Assembly (NCBI GenBank): GCA_934141605.1
Contig: CAKPCL010000002.1
Span: 1-64,000 of the forward strand
DNA length: 64,000 nucleotides
Reading direction: 5' to 3'
Source: an uncultured Clostridia bacterium
GTDB lineage: Bacteria > Bacillota > Clostridia > TANB77 > CAG-508
The position numbers and the translations under genes were made by a program. Positions 27,161 through 37,215 of this stretch are shown one piece after another. The notes beneath the pieces were generated by a model. It saw nothing but the letters and a program-made list of their open reading frames with translations. It was not told the origin of the DNA and searched no databases. Numbering within the stretch: the stretch's first letter is position 1; every line of letters starts with the position of its first letter.

Positions 27161-27209
27161 TAAATTTGCTATTTTTAGTGTTCAACCAAATTCGACATCT
27201 AGTATTATG

Positions 27210-27704
27210 TCATGCTTCTGCAATGTTAGTTTTCTCTGTCAAAGCCTTATATACTGATATAATAATAAGGACCACTATTATTCCAAACATTACACCACAA
27301 GTATCTATACCAACATCTATTGGTGAAGGAGTTCTACCAGGTGTAAAACCTTGATGAATTTCATCTGATATTGCATATGCAAGTCCAACTAAAATGCTGA
27401 TTAAAAATTTATATTTCAAATGCAATTTATATGTACTTATAAAACTCATTATAAAAATTCCTACTAGCATATATATAGAAAAATGTGCACCTTTTCTTAT
27501 TATTGGTTGCGATCTTTGTACTATTTTGTTTTTGGTTTTTTCACTTAAATTTTTTGTATATGGAAATACATCTACTAATTTTCTTGCAACCTTTTTACTC
27601 AAACCACTTGATGTTGTCCCATCTTGGTTTGAAAAATTAAATATTGCAAAAAATGTTAATCCTAATAGTATTAGCATTGTAATTCTAAATAGTGTTCTTT
27701 TCAA
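27210..27704 (-). CDS. VanZ-like membrane protein
   Basis: 164 residues with four transmembrane helices. The family signature is clear: FSNQDGTTSSGLSKKV, then IRKGAHFSIYMLVGIF, and SDEIHQGFTPGRTPSPIDVGIDTCG. VanZ-family proteins are linked to glycopeptide tolerance and envelope functions, but most chromosomal members have no proven role. AGGAGG lies before the ATG. It follows the fused chain-length/kinase-like gene by 38 bp, so it belongs to the same unit. Confidence 0.88.
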   Translation of the reverse strand: MKRTLFRITMLILLGLTFFAIFNFSNQDGTTSSGLSKKVARKLVDVFPYTKNLSEKTKNKIVQRSQPIIRKGAHFSIYMLVGIFIMSFISTYKLHLKYKFLISILVGLAYAISDEIHQGFTPGRTPSPIDVGIDTCGVMFGIIVVLIIISVYKALTEKTNIAEA

Positions 27705-27742
27705 TGTTATCCTCCTAAATTTTATACTAATATATTCTATTA

Positions 27743-28930
27743 CTAAATAGATTTATTTAATACAATTCCTGCTATTTTTCCACCTACATTTTCTATTTCT
27801 GTTTTAGCTTTAATGATATCTTCTTGTCTAACTTTTCCTGATTTTGCTACTAAAACAGTTTCTTCTGCAACACTGGTTAATCTTATAGGAAGTATATTTT
27901 CATTTATTGATGAAGAATCAATTAAAATTATGTCATATTTTTTCTTTAATTCTTCTATAACATTTGTTATTGTTTCTGTTAAAAATGCTTCTTCTCCAAT
28001 TTTTGTTTTTCCTGCTGGCAGTATTGAGATGTTTTCTATATTTGTTTCTTGTATTAAGTTTTCTATGTTGCCTATATTGTTTTCACTTATGATGTCAGTT
28101 AGCCCTTCACTTTCTTTTTGTGCCATAGTATTTGTTAATGTTTTGTTTTTTATGTCTGCATCTATTACTAAAACTTTTGAATATAATTTTGAAAACTGAA
28201 TTCCTAAATTATTTGTTATGTATGTTGTTCCGTCTCCTTTTCTTGTTCCTGTTAATAGTATTGTTTGTGGTTTTTGATTTTCTTTATTTAGCATTAAGTT
28301 TGCTTGTATTCTTTTTAGTTGATATATTATATTTTCATTTTTTGTTATATATTCATCTTTATTTTTGCTATTGTCAAAATTTATAGTTCCTAGTGCTTTT
28401 ATTTTTAAGTGTTCTTCTATTTCAAAGATGTTTGTTAATCCTCTGAAGCTTAATATTATCATGATATATGCTCCACTCATTACAATTCCCACACATATTG
28501 CAATTAGTATGTCTTTTATGTAGTTTACATTACTTGCTTTTTGTGGAAGTTCTGGTGTTTCTATCATTTGAAATGTTTTTATTGAATAAACTTCTTCTAA
28601 CTTTGTTTGAAGTTTTTCGATATATTCGTTTGTTATGTTGAGTGCTTGTTCTTGGTTTAACATTTCTGTTGTGATTTTTATTATTTTGCTTGTTTTGTCA
28701 AAGCTTGCTTCTATGTTGTCTTGTATTATTTCTTTGCTTGTTACTACTTGTGATATTGAGGCGTCTGCTTTGTCTATTAGTATTTGTGCTGTTACTTCAT
28801 ATGTTGGCTTTTTTATTATGAATGTGTATAACATTCCTAGTATTGCTGTTATTGCGATTATTGCTATTATTGTTTTTCTTCTTTGGTATGTTTGTTTTAC
28901 TATTTGTTTTAAATCTAATTCTTCGTTCAT
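27743..28930 (-). CDS. Fused Wzz/BY-kinase-like protein with degenerate Walker A
   Basis: The start is set at 28930 (MNEELDLKQIVKQTYQRRKT), with GGAG before it; an upstream frame extension has no such site. About 395 residues contain two transmembrane helices (about 22-42 and 145-167) around a Wzz domain, then a CpsD-like ATPase domain. Walker A' is present (VLVIDADIKNK) and Walker B is IILIDSS. Walker A reads GTRKGDGTTYITNN, so the Lys of GEGKST is replaced by Thr, and there is no C-terminal tyrosine cluster. It is probably a pseudokinase or scaffold for polymer length control, beside an intact CpsC/CpsD pair elsewhere in the locus. Confidence 0.8.
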   Translation of the reverse strand: MNEELDLKQIVKQTYQRRKTIIAIIAITAILGMLYTFIIKKPTYEVTAQILIDKADASISQVVTSKEIIQDNIEASFDKTSKIIKITTEMLNQEQALNITNEYIEKLQTKLEEVYSIKTFQMIETPELPQKASNVNYIKDILIAICVGIVMSGAYIMIILSFRGLTNIFEIEEHLKIKALGTINFDNSKNKDEYITKNENIIYQLKRIQANLMLNKENQKPQTILLTGTRKGDGTTYITNNLGIQFSKLYSKVLVIDADIKNKTLTNTMAQKESEGLTDIISENNIGNIENLIQETNIENISILPAGKTKIGEEAFLTETITNVIEELKKKYDIILIDSSSINENILPIRLTSVAEETVLVAKSGKVRQEDIIKAKTEIENVGGKIAGIVLNKSI

Positions 28931-29029
28931 ATTGGAGTCTCCTTTTTTAAAAAGTGTTAAAATATGTTTATATTTTAACACTTTTGTCAAATTTTGTCTA
29001 GTATAATTAAGTTTATTGTTACCTTATTT

Positions 29030-29983
29030 TTATACAATATAAGTTTTTAATAATTTTATATTTCCCACTATCTTATAATTCCCTAAATTTGCTGGAATTA
29101 AAAAACTATCACCTTTTTTTATTTTGTATTTATTAGTCCTTGTTTCTATAGTTCCTTCTCCATCTATTACATTCATTGTAAAAAATTTATCTAAACAACT
29201 TGTATCTTTAAAAATATTATTACAATTTATTTTTTCTACTTTAAAAAATTCAGACTCTGTAATTATTTGTCTTTCTAATTGCTCTTTAGAGTGAACTATT
29301 ATCGGCTTATTTTTTATTTTTATTGTTTCTATTGCCTCTTTTTTGTGCAATTCTCTTTTTTCTCCATCTTTATTTTTTCTGTCCCAGTCATATACTCTAT
29401 ATGTGATGTCACTATTTTGTTGTATTTCACATATTAATGTATTTTTTAATATCGCATGTACTGTACCTGCCGGTATATAAATGCTGTCGCCTGATGTAAT
29501 ATCTATATAATTTAGATGCTCTTCTATTTTATTATTTATTATATATTTTTGAAGTTCTTTTTGGCTTATTGGGCTTTTTAGTCCTCCAATAATTTTTCCG
29601 TTTTTTTCACATTCTAGTATATACCACATTTCTGATTTTCCATTTTCAAAACCAATTTTTTTGGCATATTCATCATCTGGGTGTACTTGAATAGATAAGT
29701 TTTCTTTAGCATCTATAAATTTTATTAGTATTGGAAATTCCTTTAAATTTTTACATTTTTGTCCAAATATTTCTTGTTTTTTTGTCTGGTCCTCAAAAAG
29801 TTCTCTTAATGTTATATTGTTATATTCTTTGTTTTTAATTTTGCAATTTCCATTTTGGTTGCTTGATATTTCCCAACTTTCAGCTGTTTCTTTAAATGGT
29901 GTATCTTTGTTAAATTCATTTTTAAGTTTTTCGCCACCCCATATATAGTTTTTATATACTGGTTCTAAAAAAATAATATCCAT
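29030..29983 (-). CDS. manA: Mannose-6-phosphate isomerase, type I
   Basis: It interconverts fructose-6-phosphate and mannose-6-phosphate, the entry to GDP-mannose. The 317 residues show the zinc-cupin motifs: YIWGGEKL near the start, IQVHPDDEYA, GKSEMWYIL and YIPAGTVHAI. The length fits the short Firmicutes form. The gene follows the phosphomannomutase-type gene by 12 bp, and with manC at 44054 it completes the GDP-mannose route. The C-terminal third is a second, more diverged cupin. Confidence 0.93.
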   Translation of the reverse strand: MDIIFLEPVYKNYIWGGEKLKNEFNKDTPFKETAESWEISSNQNGNCKIKNKEYNNITLRELFEDQTKKQEIFGQKCKNLKEFPILIKFIDAKENLSIQVHPDDEYAKKIGFENGKSEMWYILECEKNGKIIGGLKSPISQKELQKYIINNKIEEHLNYIDITSGDSIYIPAGTVHAILKNTLICEIQQNSDITYRVYDWDRKNKDGEKRELHKKEAIETIKIKNKPIIVHSKEQLERQIITESEFFKVEKINCNNIFKDTSCLDKFFTMNVIDGEGTIETRTNKYKIKKGDSFLIPANLGNYKIVGNIKLLKTYIV

Positions 29984-29995
29984 ACATTCTCTTTT

Positions 29996-31741
29996 CTATT
30001 TTAATAATTTTAAAATTTCACTTTTTAAACTTTCTAGTTTATTATTAGCTTTTTCCAAATTATTGTCTTTTATTCCTATATAGATTTTAATTTTTGGTTC
30101 TGTACCTGATGGTCTTACACAGAACCAACCATTTTCTTCTAATTCATAATATAAAACATTTGATGTTGGTATATTTATTTTTTCTTTTTTTCCTGTTTCT
30201 ATTTCTGTTCTTTCGCTTATTAAATAATCTCTTATTGCAATTATTTTTTCTTGTCCTATATTTTTTAAAGGATTATTTCTTAAGTTTTCCATTGTCTCTT
30301 TTATTTTCTTTGAACCTTCTATTCCTTTTAATGTAAAGAATACTAAATCTTCTTTGTAATATCCATATTTTTCATACATTTCTAACATAATGTCACAAAG
30401 TGTTTTATTATTCATTTTTGCAAAACATGCTACTTCACAAAGAGCCATTACTGCTGCTATTCCATCTTTATCTCTTGCATATGTTCCTAATAAACACCCA
30501 TAACTTTCTTCATATCCAAATAAATATTGATATTTTTTGTTTTCTTCAAATATTTTTATTTGTTCTCCTATATATTTGAATCCTGTTAATACTTCTACTA
30601 AATGTAGTTTATATTCTTTAGCTATTTCTTTTGCCATATTTGATGAAACTATAGTTTTTACAATTGCTCCATTTTCAGGTAATTTGTTTTGTTCTCTTTT
30701 TTGATCTAGTATATAGTCTGCAATTAATAGTCCTGACATATTTCCTGTAAAAGATTTATATTCTCCTGTTTTACTATCTTTTGCATAGACACCTAATCTA
30801 TCTGCATCAGGGTCTGTTGCTAAGACAATATCTGCATTTATCTTTTTAGCTAGTTTTAATGCTAATTCAAATGCCTTTGGGTCTTCTGGGTTTGGATAAC
30901 TAACTGTTGGAAAATTTCCATCTGGTTTTTCTTGTTCTGGAACTACATATACATTTGTTAATCCTATCTCTTTTAGTATTCTTGGTGCTAAAGTTCCTCC
31001 AGTTCCATGTAATGGTGTATATACAACTTTTAGGTCTTTTCCATATTCTTTTACTATTTCTGGATTTAATATTAATTTTTTTACTTCTTCTATATATTTA
31101 TTGTCTATTTCCTCTTCAATTTCATTATATAAATGTTTTGTTTTTGCATCTTCTTCAGATATATTTTTTATTTCTGCTAAATCATTTATTTTATTTACTT
31201 CTGTTATAATTTCTTTATCAACAGGTGGTACAATTTGTCCACCATCTTCCCAATATACTTTATATCCATTATATTCTGGTGGGTTATGGCTTGCTGTAAT
31301 TACTATTCCTGCTATTGCTTTTAGTTCTCTCACTGCAAATGATAATTCCGGTGTTGGTCTTAAATTCTTGAATAAGTATGTTTTTATTCCATTTGCATTT
31401 AATACTAGTGCGGCTTGTTTGCTGAATTCTCTAGAATTATTTCTAGAGTCATATGCAATTACAACTCCTTTACTTTGTCCATTTTTTGAGCATATATAGT
31501 TTGCTAGTCCTTGTGTTGCTTTTTTTACAGTGTATAAGTTCATTCTGTTTGTTCCAGCACCTATTATTCCTCTTAATCCACCTGTACCAAATTCTAAGTC
31601 TTTATAAAATCTGTCTTCTATTTCTTCTTCATTGTTTTCTATTTGTTTTAATTCTTTTTTAGTGTTTTCATCAATTATTTGGCTTTCTAGCCATTGTTGA
31701 TATTTTTGCTTGTAATCTTCATTCATTAAGTTTTCCTCCAT
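29996..31741 (-). CDS. pgcA: Phosphoglucomutase/phosphomannomutase
   Basis: An alpha-D-phosphohexomutase of 581 residues, matching PgcA-type enzymes. The phosphoserine loop is IVITASHNPPEYNGYKVYW, the metal loop ATDPDADRLGV, the sugar-binding loop GYEESYG and the phosphate loop RPSGTEPKIKIY. It makes glucose-1-phosphate and probably also mannose-1-phosphate, feeding UDP-glucose (for Ugd) and GDP-mannose (with ManA and ManC). No separate phosphomannomutase gene is seen in the locus, so this enzyme may serve both. GGAGGAAAA precedes the start region. Confidence 0.92.
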   Translation of the reverse strand: MEENLMNEDYKQKYQQWLESQIIDENTKKELKQIENNEEEIEDRFYKDLEFGTGGLRGIIGAGTNRMNLYTVKKATQGLANYICSKNGQSKGVVIAYDSRNNSREFSKQAALVLNANGIKTYLFKNLRPTPELSFAVRELKAIAGIVITASHNPPEYNGYKVYWEDGGQIVPPVDKEIITEVNKINDLAEIKNISEEDAKTKHLYNEIEEEIDNKYIEEVKKLILNPEIVKEYGKDLKVVYTPLHGTGGTLAPRILKEIGLTNVYVVPEQEKPDGNFPTVSYPNPEDPKAFELALKLAKKINADIVLATDPDADRLGVYAKDSKTGEYKSFTGNMSGLLIADYILDQKREQNKLPENGAIVKTIVSSNMAKEIAKEYKLHLVEVLTGFKYIGEQIKIFEENKKYQYLFGYEESYGCLLGTYARDKDGIAAVMALCEVACFAKMNNKTLCDIMLEMYEKYGYYKEDLVFFTLKGIEGSKKIKETMENLRNNPLKNIGQEKIIAIRDYLISERTEIETGKKEKINIPTSNVLYYELEENGWFCVRPSGTEPKIKIYIGIKDNNLEKANNKLESLKSEILKLLK

Positions 31742-31769
31742 TTATATAAAAAATTAGTTTAAAAATATT

Positions 31770-31805
31770 AAAATATCCTGTTTATCTGCTAAATAGGATA
31801 TTTTA
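31770..31805 (-). terminator. Terminator after ugd
   Basis: AAAATATCCT (31770-31779) and AGGATATTTT (31795-31804) form a 10-bp stem between ugd and the hexomutase gene, so the long capsule operon probably ends here. Confidence 0.75.
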
Positions 31806-31827
31806 TATTGTTAATAGTTAATAGTTA

Positions 31828-33123
31828 TTATCTTCCTATAGAATAATATTCTATTCCATATTCTTTCATTTTTTCAATATCATATATATTTCTTCCATCA
31901 TATACTAATGGTGTTCTCATTAATTTCTTGTATTCCTCTGGTTTAACTTGTTGTATTTCTCCCCATTCAGTAAATATAAAACATATATTGGCATTTTCAA
32001 GGGCTTCTTGTGGTGTTTTCACATAATTTAATTCTGTTGGATATAATTTTTTAAAGTTTTCTTCTCCAACTGGATCATATGCATATATATTATCTGCTCC
32101 GGATTCCAATAATAATTTTACATTGTCTTTTGATGGTGCTTCTCTTAAGTCATCTGTTCCAGCCTTAAATGTTAGTCCTAAAATTGCCACTTTTAATCCT
32201 TTAAATGTTATCATTCTTTCAGATGCTTTTTTAAATAATTTTGTTTTTTGTTCTGCATTTACATCTACTGCTGCTTCCACTGTTCTTAATTTATATCCAT
32301 GTTGTTTTGCTAAGTATTTTAATGCCTTTGTGTCTTTAGGAAAACAACTTCCTCCATATCCTATTCCTGCATGTAAGAAGCTTGCTCCTATTCTGTCATC
32401 ATATGACATTCCTTTTGCAACATCTTCTATATTTGCTCCTACTAACTCACAAAGATTTGCAATATCATTCATATACGAAATTTTTAATGCTAAAAAGTCA
32501 TTTGAAGCATATTTTATCATTTCAGCACTTCTTCTGCTAACTGATACTATTGGCAAATTAAATGGTTCATAAATTTCTTTTAAAATTTTTTCTGCACTTT
32601 TAGATTCTGTTCCTATTACAATTCTTTTTGCATGTAATGTATCTCTAACAGCATGTCCTTGTGCCAAAAATTCAGGATTACTTGCCACTTCTATTTTTAC
32701 ATTATTAACAAGTGAGTCTTTTATAAATTGTTCTACCTTATCATTTGTTCCTATTGGAACTGTTGATTTTACAACTACTAAACAATCTTTTTCTACGCTT
32801 TCAGCTATTTGTCTAGATACTGTCGCAACAAAGCTTAAATTTGCTGACCCATCTGGTAATTCTGGCGTTCCTACTCCTATAAATATTGCATCTGCGTCTT
32901 TATATGCTATTTTGTAATCAGTTGTAAAATCTAATCTTCCTTCTTTATAGTTTTTGTCTAATAATTCTTCTAGTCCTTCTTCATAAATTGGTGATTTACC
33001 TGATTTCATTAATTTAACTTTATTTTCATCTACATCTACGCAAATTACATCATGTCCTTTTTCCGCAAAACATACTCCTGCTACTAATCCTACATATCCA
33101 GTCCCTGCTACTGCAATTTTCAT
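31828..33123 (-). CDS. ugd: UDP-glucose 6-dehydrogenase
   Basis: It oxidises UDP-glucose to UDP-glucuronate with two NAD+. The 431 residues begin with the Rossmann motif AVAGTGYVGLVAGVCFAEKGH. The catalytic cysteine lies in GYGGSCFPKDTKAL; KSTVPIGT and EFLAQGHA are family blocks. It precedes the terminator at 31770. With the epimerase at 34674 it could provide UDP-glucuronate and UDP-galacturonate, so the capsule probably contains uronic acid. Confidence 0.95.
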   Translation of the reverse strand: MKIAVAGTGYVGLVAGVCFAEKGHDVICVDVDENKVKLMKSGKSPIYEEGLEELLDKNYKEGRLDFTTDYKIAYKDADAIFIGVGTPELPDGSANLSFVATVSRQIAESVEKDCLVVVKSTVPIGTNDKVEQFIKDSLVNNVKIEVASNPEFLAQGHAVRDTLHAKRIVIGTESKSAEKILKEIYEPFNLPIVSVSRRSAEMIKYASNDFLALKISYMNDIANLCELVGANIEDVAKGMSYDDRIGASFLHAGIGYGGSCFPKDTKALKYLAKQHGYKLRTVEAAVDVNAEQKTKLFKKASERMITFKGLKVAILGLTFKAGTDDLREAPSKDNVKLLLESGADNIYAYDPVGEENFKKLYPTELNYVKTPQEALENANICFIFTEWGEIQQVKPEEYKKLMRTPLVYDGRNIYDIEKMKEYGIEYYSIGR

Positions 33124-33163
33124 TTTTATTCCTTCTTTCTATTTTTATAAATTTTATTTAATA

Positions 33164-34630
33164 TTATCTTTCTAGTTCTATGTGATTTTTCCAACCTGAT
33201 GAAGGTTCAATATTTAATGCAATGGATTTATTTATATCTTTAACTTTCTTATTATTCCATAATTTATTATTTGATACAATAATACCATAATCATTTTTGT
33301 TCACTAATTCATATTTTCTTTCATTTCTTATATTTTTTAACAATGGAATTTTATTTATATCCATTCCTAATATACTTGCTATAATTTCATCAAAGCATAC
33401 TATATCATCTCCCATTGCAATTATTCCTCCATATTTAGGTGATGGCAATAATGGTCCTTCTTTTTCTCCTATAATGATCATGTCAGCTATGTTAAAAATG
33501 TTTCTTTGAGGTGTGCTTTGCATTATTCCATTTTTATTTGCATATTTTATAATCATATTTATATCTACAACTGTTCGCCATATTGTATCATTTCCATACC
33601 AGGATCCTTCTCTGTACTTTGCTTTTGAAAAAAATTCTCTATCAATATTTTGAATAATATTTGCAATTTTTAATATTATTTTATATAAAATAAATATTTT
33701 TTTTGACTTTAATATGTTAGCTTTGTCAATTAGTAAAGAATATATATATAATAATAATGATTTCTTTTCATATTCATCTCCACCTGTTTTTTTTGATCCA
33801 AACCTATGATGTGGCAAATATTCTTTTCTTGTATTTATCCCTACAAAATTTTTTAAACCAATTGTAACACCCGCTTTTCTATGAGCTTTAGGTTTTGGCA
33901 TATTTATAATTACATCTGCATTTAGTGCTTCTTTTGCTATGAAATATTCATTTTTTTCTTTATTATGATGTTTTAACAATTCCCCTGGATCATAGTTCGT
34001 TATTCTTACCTTATTTATATCATTTTCTAAAATTTCATTATGTTCACTATCTTTTTTTAAATCAACTATAATTCCATCTTTATCAAATGTCTCCGTAACC
34101 ATATTTCCATTCTCAATATGAGAAATCAAGCCTCTTAAATCTTTTAATTCTATATTTACTCCATTTTCCTTATAAAATTTTACAATCTTTTCATATCCAC
34201 TAGTTTTTATCATATTTTCAAAGTCACATGTCTGAACCGGTGCATCTGCCAATATAATTTTTCCTTTTTCCTTTAGAGCAATCCATACATAATTTATGAT
34301 AACAGCTACCAAACTTGGATTAGTATACAGGCACTCTTCTCCGCCATCTCCTTGATTTTTATCTAAAACCATATTAGGTTTTATCAGTACAGTATTTCCT
34401 GGTATAATTAAATTATCTCCTAGTGGATTCCAATTTTTAGTATTGTAATTTTCTTTATCTAACTCCAATTGTTTAAATGAATTTCTTATCATTTTATAAA
34501 TTTGATTATCTTTTGAAAATTTATCATATTTAATTTTTAATTCTTCATATTGTTGGTCAGGATACAACATATCTTCAATAGATGGATATTTAACATTTTC
34601 CATATAAGAAATAGATATTTTCTTTTCCAT
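33164..34630 (-). CDS. DUF362-family protein
   Basis: 488 residues of the DUF362 family: an early VLIKPNMVLDKNQGDGGEECLYTNP, DADVIINMPKPKAHRKAGVTIGLKNFVGI, and a late DIVCFDEIIASILGMD. No ferredoxin-type Cys cluster is visible, unlike many relatives. The family's reaction is not established; members often occur in polysaccharide clusters. It sits between ugd (40 bp away) and the epimerase (43 bp away) on the same strand, so a role in precursor modification is possible. Confidence 0.8.
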   Translation of the reverse strand: MEKKISISYMENVKYPSIEDMLYPDQQYEELKIKYDKFSKDNQIYKMIRNSFKQLELDKENYNTKNWNPLGDNLIIPGNTVLIKPNMVLDKNQGDGGEECLYTNPSLVAVIINYVWIALKEKGKIILADAPVQTCDFENMIKTSGYEKIVKFYKENGVNIELKDLRGLISHIENGNMVTETFDKDGIIVDLKKDSEHNEILENDINKVRITNYDPGELLKHHNKEKNEYFIAKEALNADVIINMPKPKAHRKAGVTIGLKNFVGINTRKEYLPHHRFGSKKTGGDEYEKKSLLLYIYSLLIDKANILKSKKIFILYKIILKIANIIQNIDREFFSKAKYREGSWYGNDTIWRTVVDINMIIKYANKNGIMQSTPQRNIFNIADMIIIGEKEGPLLPSPKYGGIIAMGDDIVCFDEIIASILGMDINKIPLLKNIRNERKYELVNKNDYGIIVSNNKLWNNKKVKDINKSIALNIEPSSGWKNHIELER

Positions 34631-34673
34631 AAATTTCTTCCCTCTACTTCAAATTTATTTTTTATTAATATTT

Positions 34674-35702
34674 CTAGCATTTATAAAATTTCTTATACCA
34701 TTCAGCAAATTTTCTTAAACCTTCTCTTAATGGTGTATTTGGTTTAAATCCAAATTCTTTTTCTAATGGTGTTGTGTCTGCATATGTTATTGGTACATCA
34801 CCAGGTTGCATTGCAACTAATTCTTTGTGAGCTTCAAAGTCATAATCTTTTGGTAAGACTTTCGCTCTTATTAATTCTTCTTGTAAAATATTTACGAAGT
34901 CTAATAAATTTTCAGGATTACTATTTCCAATATTATAAATTTTGTAAGGTGGTATCGGTAATCCATCTTCTCCATTTTCCTTTTCTGGAGCTTTATTCAT
35001 AACCCTCCAAACACCTTCAACTATATCATCTATATATGTAAAATCCCTTTTACAGTTCCCATAGTTAAATATTTTTATTGTTTCTCCTGCTAATAATTTA
35101 TTTGTAAAGCCAAAATATGCCATGTCTGGTCTTCCAGCTGGTCCATATACAGTAAAAAATCTTAATCCTGTTGATGGTATATTGTATAACTTTGAATAGC
35201 TATGTGCCAATAATTCATTTGATTTTTTAGTTGCTGCATATAATGATACAGGGTTGTCCACTTTATCATCCGTTGAGTATGGAACTTTTTTATTTGAGCC
35301 ATACACTGATGAACTTGAGGCATATACTAAATGCTTAACTGGATTGTGCCTACAAGCTTCTAGTATATTATAAAAGCCTATTAAGTTAGATTCTATATAA
35401 GCATCTGGATTTGTAATACTATATCTTACTCCTGCTTGTGCAGCTAAATTTACAACTATTTCTGGTTTGTATTCTTCAAATATTTTGTTTATTAGTTCTT
35501 TATCTGCTAAATTTCCTTTTATAAATTTGAAATTTTTGTATTGTTCTAATTCTTTTAGCCTATATTCTTTTAATTTAATATCATAGTATTCATTCATGTT
35601 GTCTAATCCTATTATTTGTATGTCTTCATTTTCTTTCAATATTTTTTTTGCTAGATTTGAACCTATAAAGCCAGAAACTCCTGTTATTAGATATATCTTC
35701 AT
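34674..35702 (-). CDS. NAD-dependent sugar epimerase, UDP-glucuronate 4-epimerase-like
   Basis: A 342-residue short-chain dehydrogenase fold: Rossmann GVSGFIGSNLAKKIL, the Ser cluster YASSSSVYG, the catalytic YAATKKSNE (YxxxK) and GLRFFTVYGPAGRPDMA, a block typical of UDP-glucuronate 4-epimerases. This would make UDP-galacturonate from the Ugd product. Specificity is inferred from the RPDMA segment and from the ugd neighbour. AGGAGTT precedes the start. Confidence 0.88.
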   Translation of the reverse strand: MKIYLITGVSGFIGSNLAKKILKENEDIQIIGLDNMNEYYDIKLKEYRLKELEQYKNFKFIKGNLADKELINKIFEEYKPEIVVNLAAQAGVRYSITNPDAYIESNLIGFYNILEACRHNPVKHLVYASSSSVYGSNKKVPYSTDDKVDNPVSLYAATKKSNELLAHSYSKLYNIPSTGLRFFTVYGPAGRPDMAYFGFTNKLLAGETIKIFNYGNCKRDFTYIDDIVEGVWRVMNKAPEKENGEDGLPIPPYKIYNIGNSNPENLLDFVNILQEELIRAKVLPKDYDFEAHKELVAMQPGDVPITYADTTPLEKEFGFKPNTPLREGLRKFAEWYKKFYKC

Positions 35703-35706
35703 AATT

Positions 35707-37215
35707 TTAACTCCTTTTTATAATTTTTTTTAAAACATTTTTTAATTCTTCTTTATATTTTTTATAAACTACCCAATTAATTATGCCAGTTATAAATGTA
35801 GCTATTAAAAATATAACTATTGCATAAATTATCCATACTTTATAATTTACAAATTCAATATTTTTAATTATTAATAAAGAAATTATTGTAATAATTAAAA
35901 ATTCGATAAATGATATTATTATTTTTTTCCATGCAACAATACTTTTTCTATTTAAAATTTTTTTAGATGAATGATTTATAAATTCTATTGCTCTAATAAT
36001 CATTGCAAGCAATGTTCCTATTGCTACTCCTACAATTCCAAACTTAAACACTAATATTATAGATAAACCTAAATTTATTATTGTTTCAATCCAAGCACCA
36101 TTTCTTGTTTCTTTAAAGTGTCCTGCTACAAGAGCTAGTGAGTTATATGGAACTCTTATTGCATATACATATTCAGATAAAACAATTAGATATGCAAATA
36201 ATGGTCTTATGTAATTCACATCATTTATACCATATGTATAGACACTTACAAATGGAACTATTAAAACAAATGTACAAGCATATATTATAGTTATTAAAGA
36301 TAAATATACTATTTCATACATATTAAAATTTTTATTCAAAGTTTCAATTTCATTTTTTGCTATCATGTTTCCAAAGGAAGCATCTATTCCATTACATATT
36401 GCTTCCATAAGTCTTTTTAGTCCATTGGTAACTAATGCATATACTGAATATACAGAAACTTCTAATACATTTGTAAATATTGTTAATACTACAATATCAG
36501 TATTTCCATGAATTACTGCAGCTATATGTTGTGCTAGTCCATCCCATTTTTGTTCTAGTTTATAATTACTGTCCGCATTTTCTAATTTTATTTTATATTT
36601 TTTCTTTACATATATATTTTGTAATATTGGTCTTAATATATATACAAAGCTACTAAACAATTTTAAAACAATTATATTAGTTCCTAATTTAGCTAATACT
36701 ATGGTAATTATTACATTTAGTATTGTCGTAAATATTTGAATTATCGAAATAACATAAGTTCTTTGATCAGCTTGTAAAAATAATCTATATGTTATTCCAA
36801 AATAATACTCTGCAAAAGAGCTAATAGCAATTATTATTATCAAAGAAAATGTAAATATATAGTCAAATTCTGCTTTTACAAATAAAGGATAAACTACTGA
36901 TAAAACAATAACATAAATTATAAAAATTTTGGCAATTGTTTTAAAAAAATGCTCTGAAGCAGCTAATATATTTTCTATCTTTCTATTATTATTTTCTGCA
37001 ATTGGCTTGTAAAGACTAGATTTAACAACTGCACCTACTCCTAAATCCATAAATGATATATATGCAAGAAACTGTGTAATTGATGTTACTAATCCGTTAA
37101 TATTTGATCCAAATGTTGTTATTAATATTTTCGGAATAATAAAGCCACAAGATATACTTACAAGTTGCCATATTACTAATGCTAACATATTTTTAAATGC
37201 TTTTTTACTTCTCAT
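35707..37215 (-). CDS. wzx: Wzx-type polysaccharide flippase
   Basis: A 502-residue MOP-superfamily membrane protein with about 12-14 transmembrane helices and an early GFIIPKILITTFGSNINGLV segment common to oligosaccharide translocases. It would flip lipid-linked capsule units across the membrane for Wzy. It lies 4 bp from the epimerase gene and overlaps the upstream gene by 11 bp. Substrate specificity cannot be read from sequence. Confidence 0.88.
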   Translation of the reverse strand: MRSKKAFKNMLALVIWQLVSISCGFIIPKILITTFGSNINGLVTSITQFLAYISFMDLGVGAVVKSSLYKPIAENNNRKIENILAASEHFFKTIAKIFIIYVIVLSVVYPLFVKAEFDYIFTFSLIIIIAISSFAEYYFGITYRLFLQADQRTYVISIIQIFTTILNVIITIVLAKLGTNIIVLKLFSSFVYILRPILQNIYVKKKYKIKLENADSNYKLEQKWDGLAQHIAAVIHGNTDIVVLTIFTNVLEVSVYSVYALVTNGLKRLMEAICNGIDASFGNMIAKNEIETLNKNFNMYEIVYLSLITIIYACTFVLIVPFVSVYTYGINDVNYIRPLFAYLIVLSEYVYAIRVPYNSLALVAGHFKETRNGAWIETIINLGLSIILVFKFGIVGVAIGTLLAMIIRAIEFINHSSKKILNRKSIVAWKKIIISFIEFLIITIISLLIIKNIEFVNYKVWIIYAIVIFLIATFITGIINWVVYKKYKEELKNVLKKIIKRS

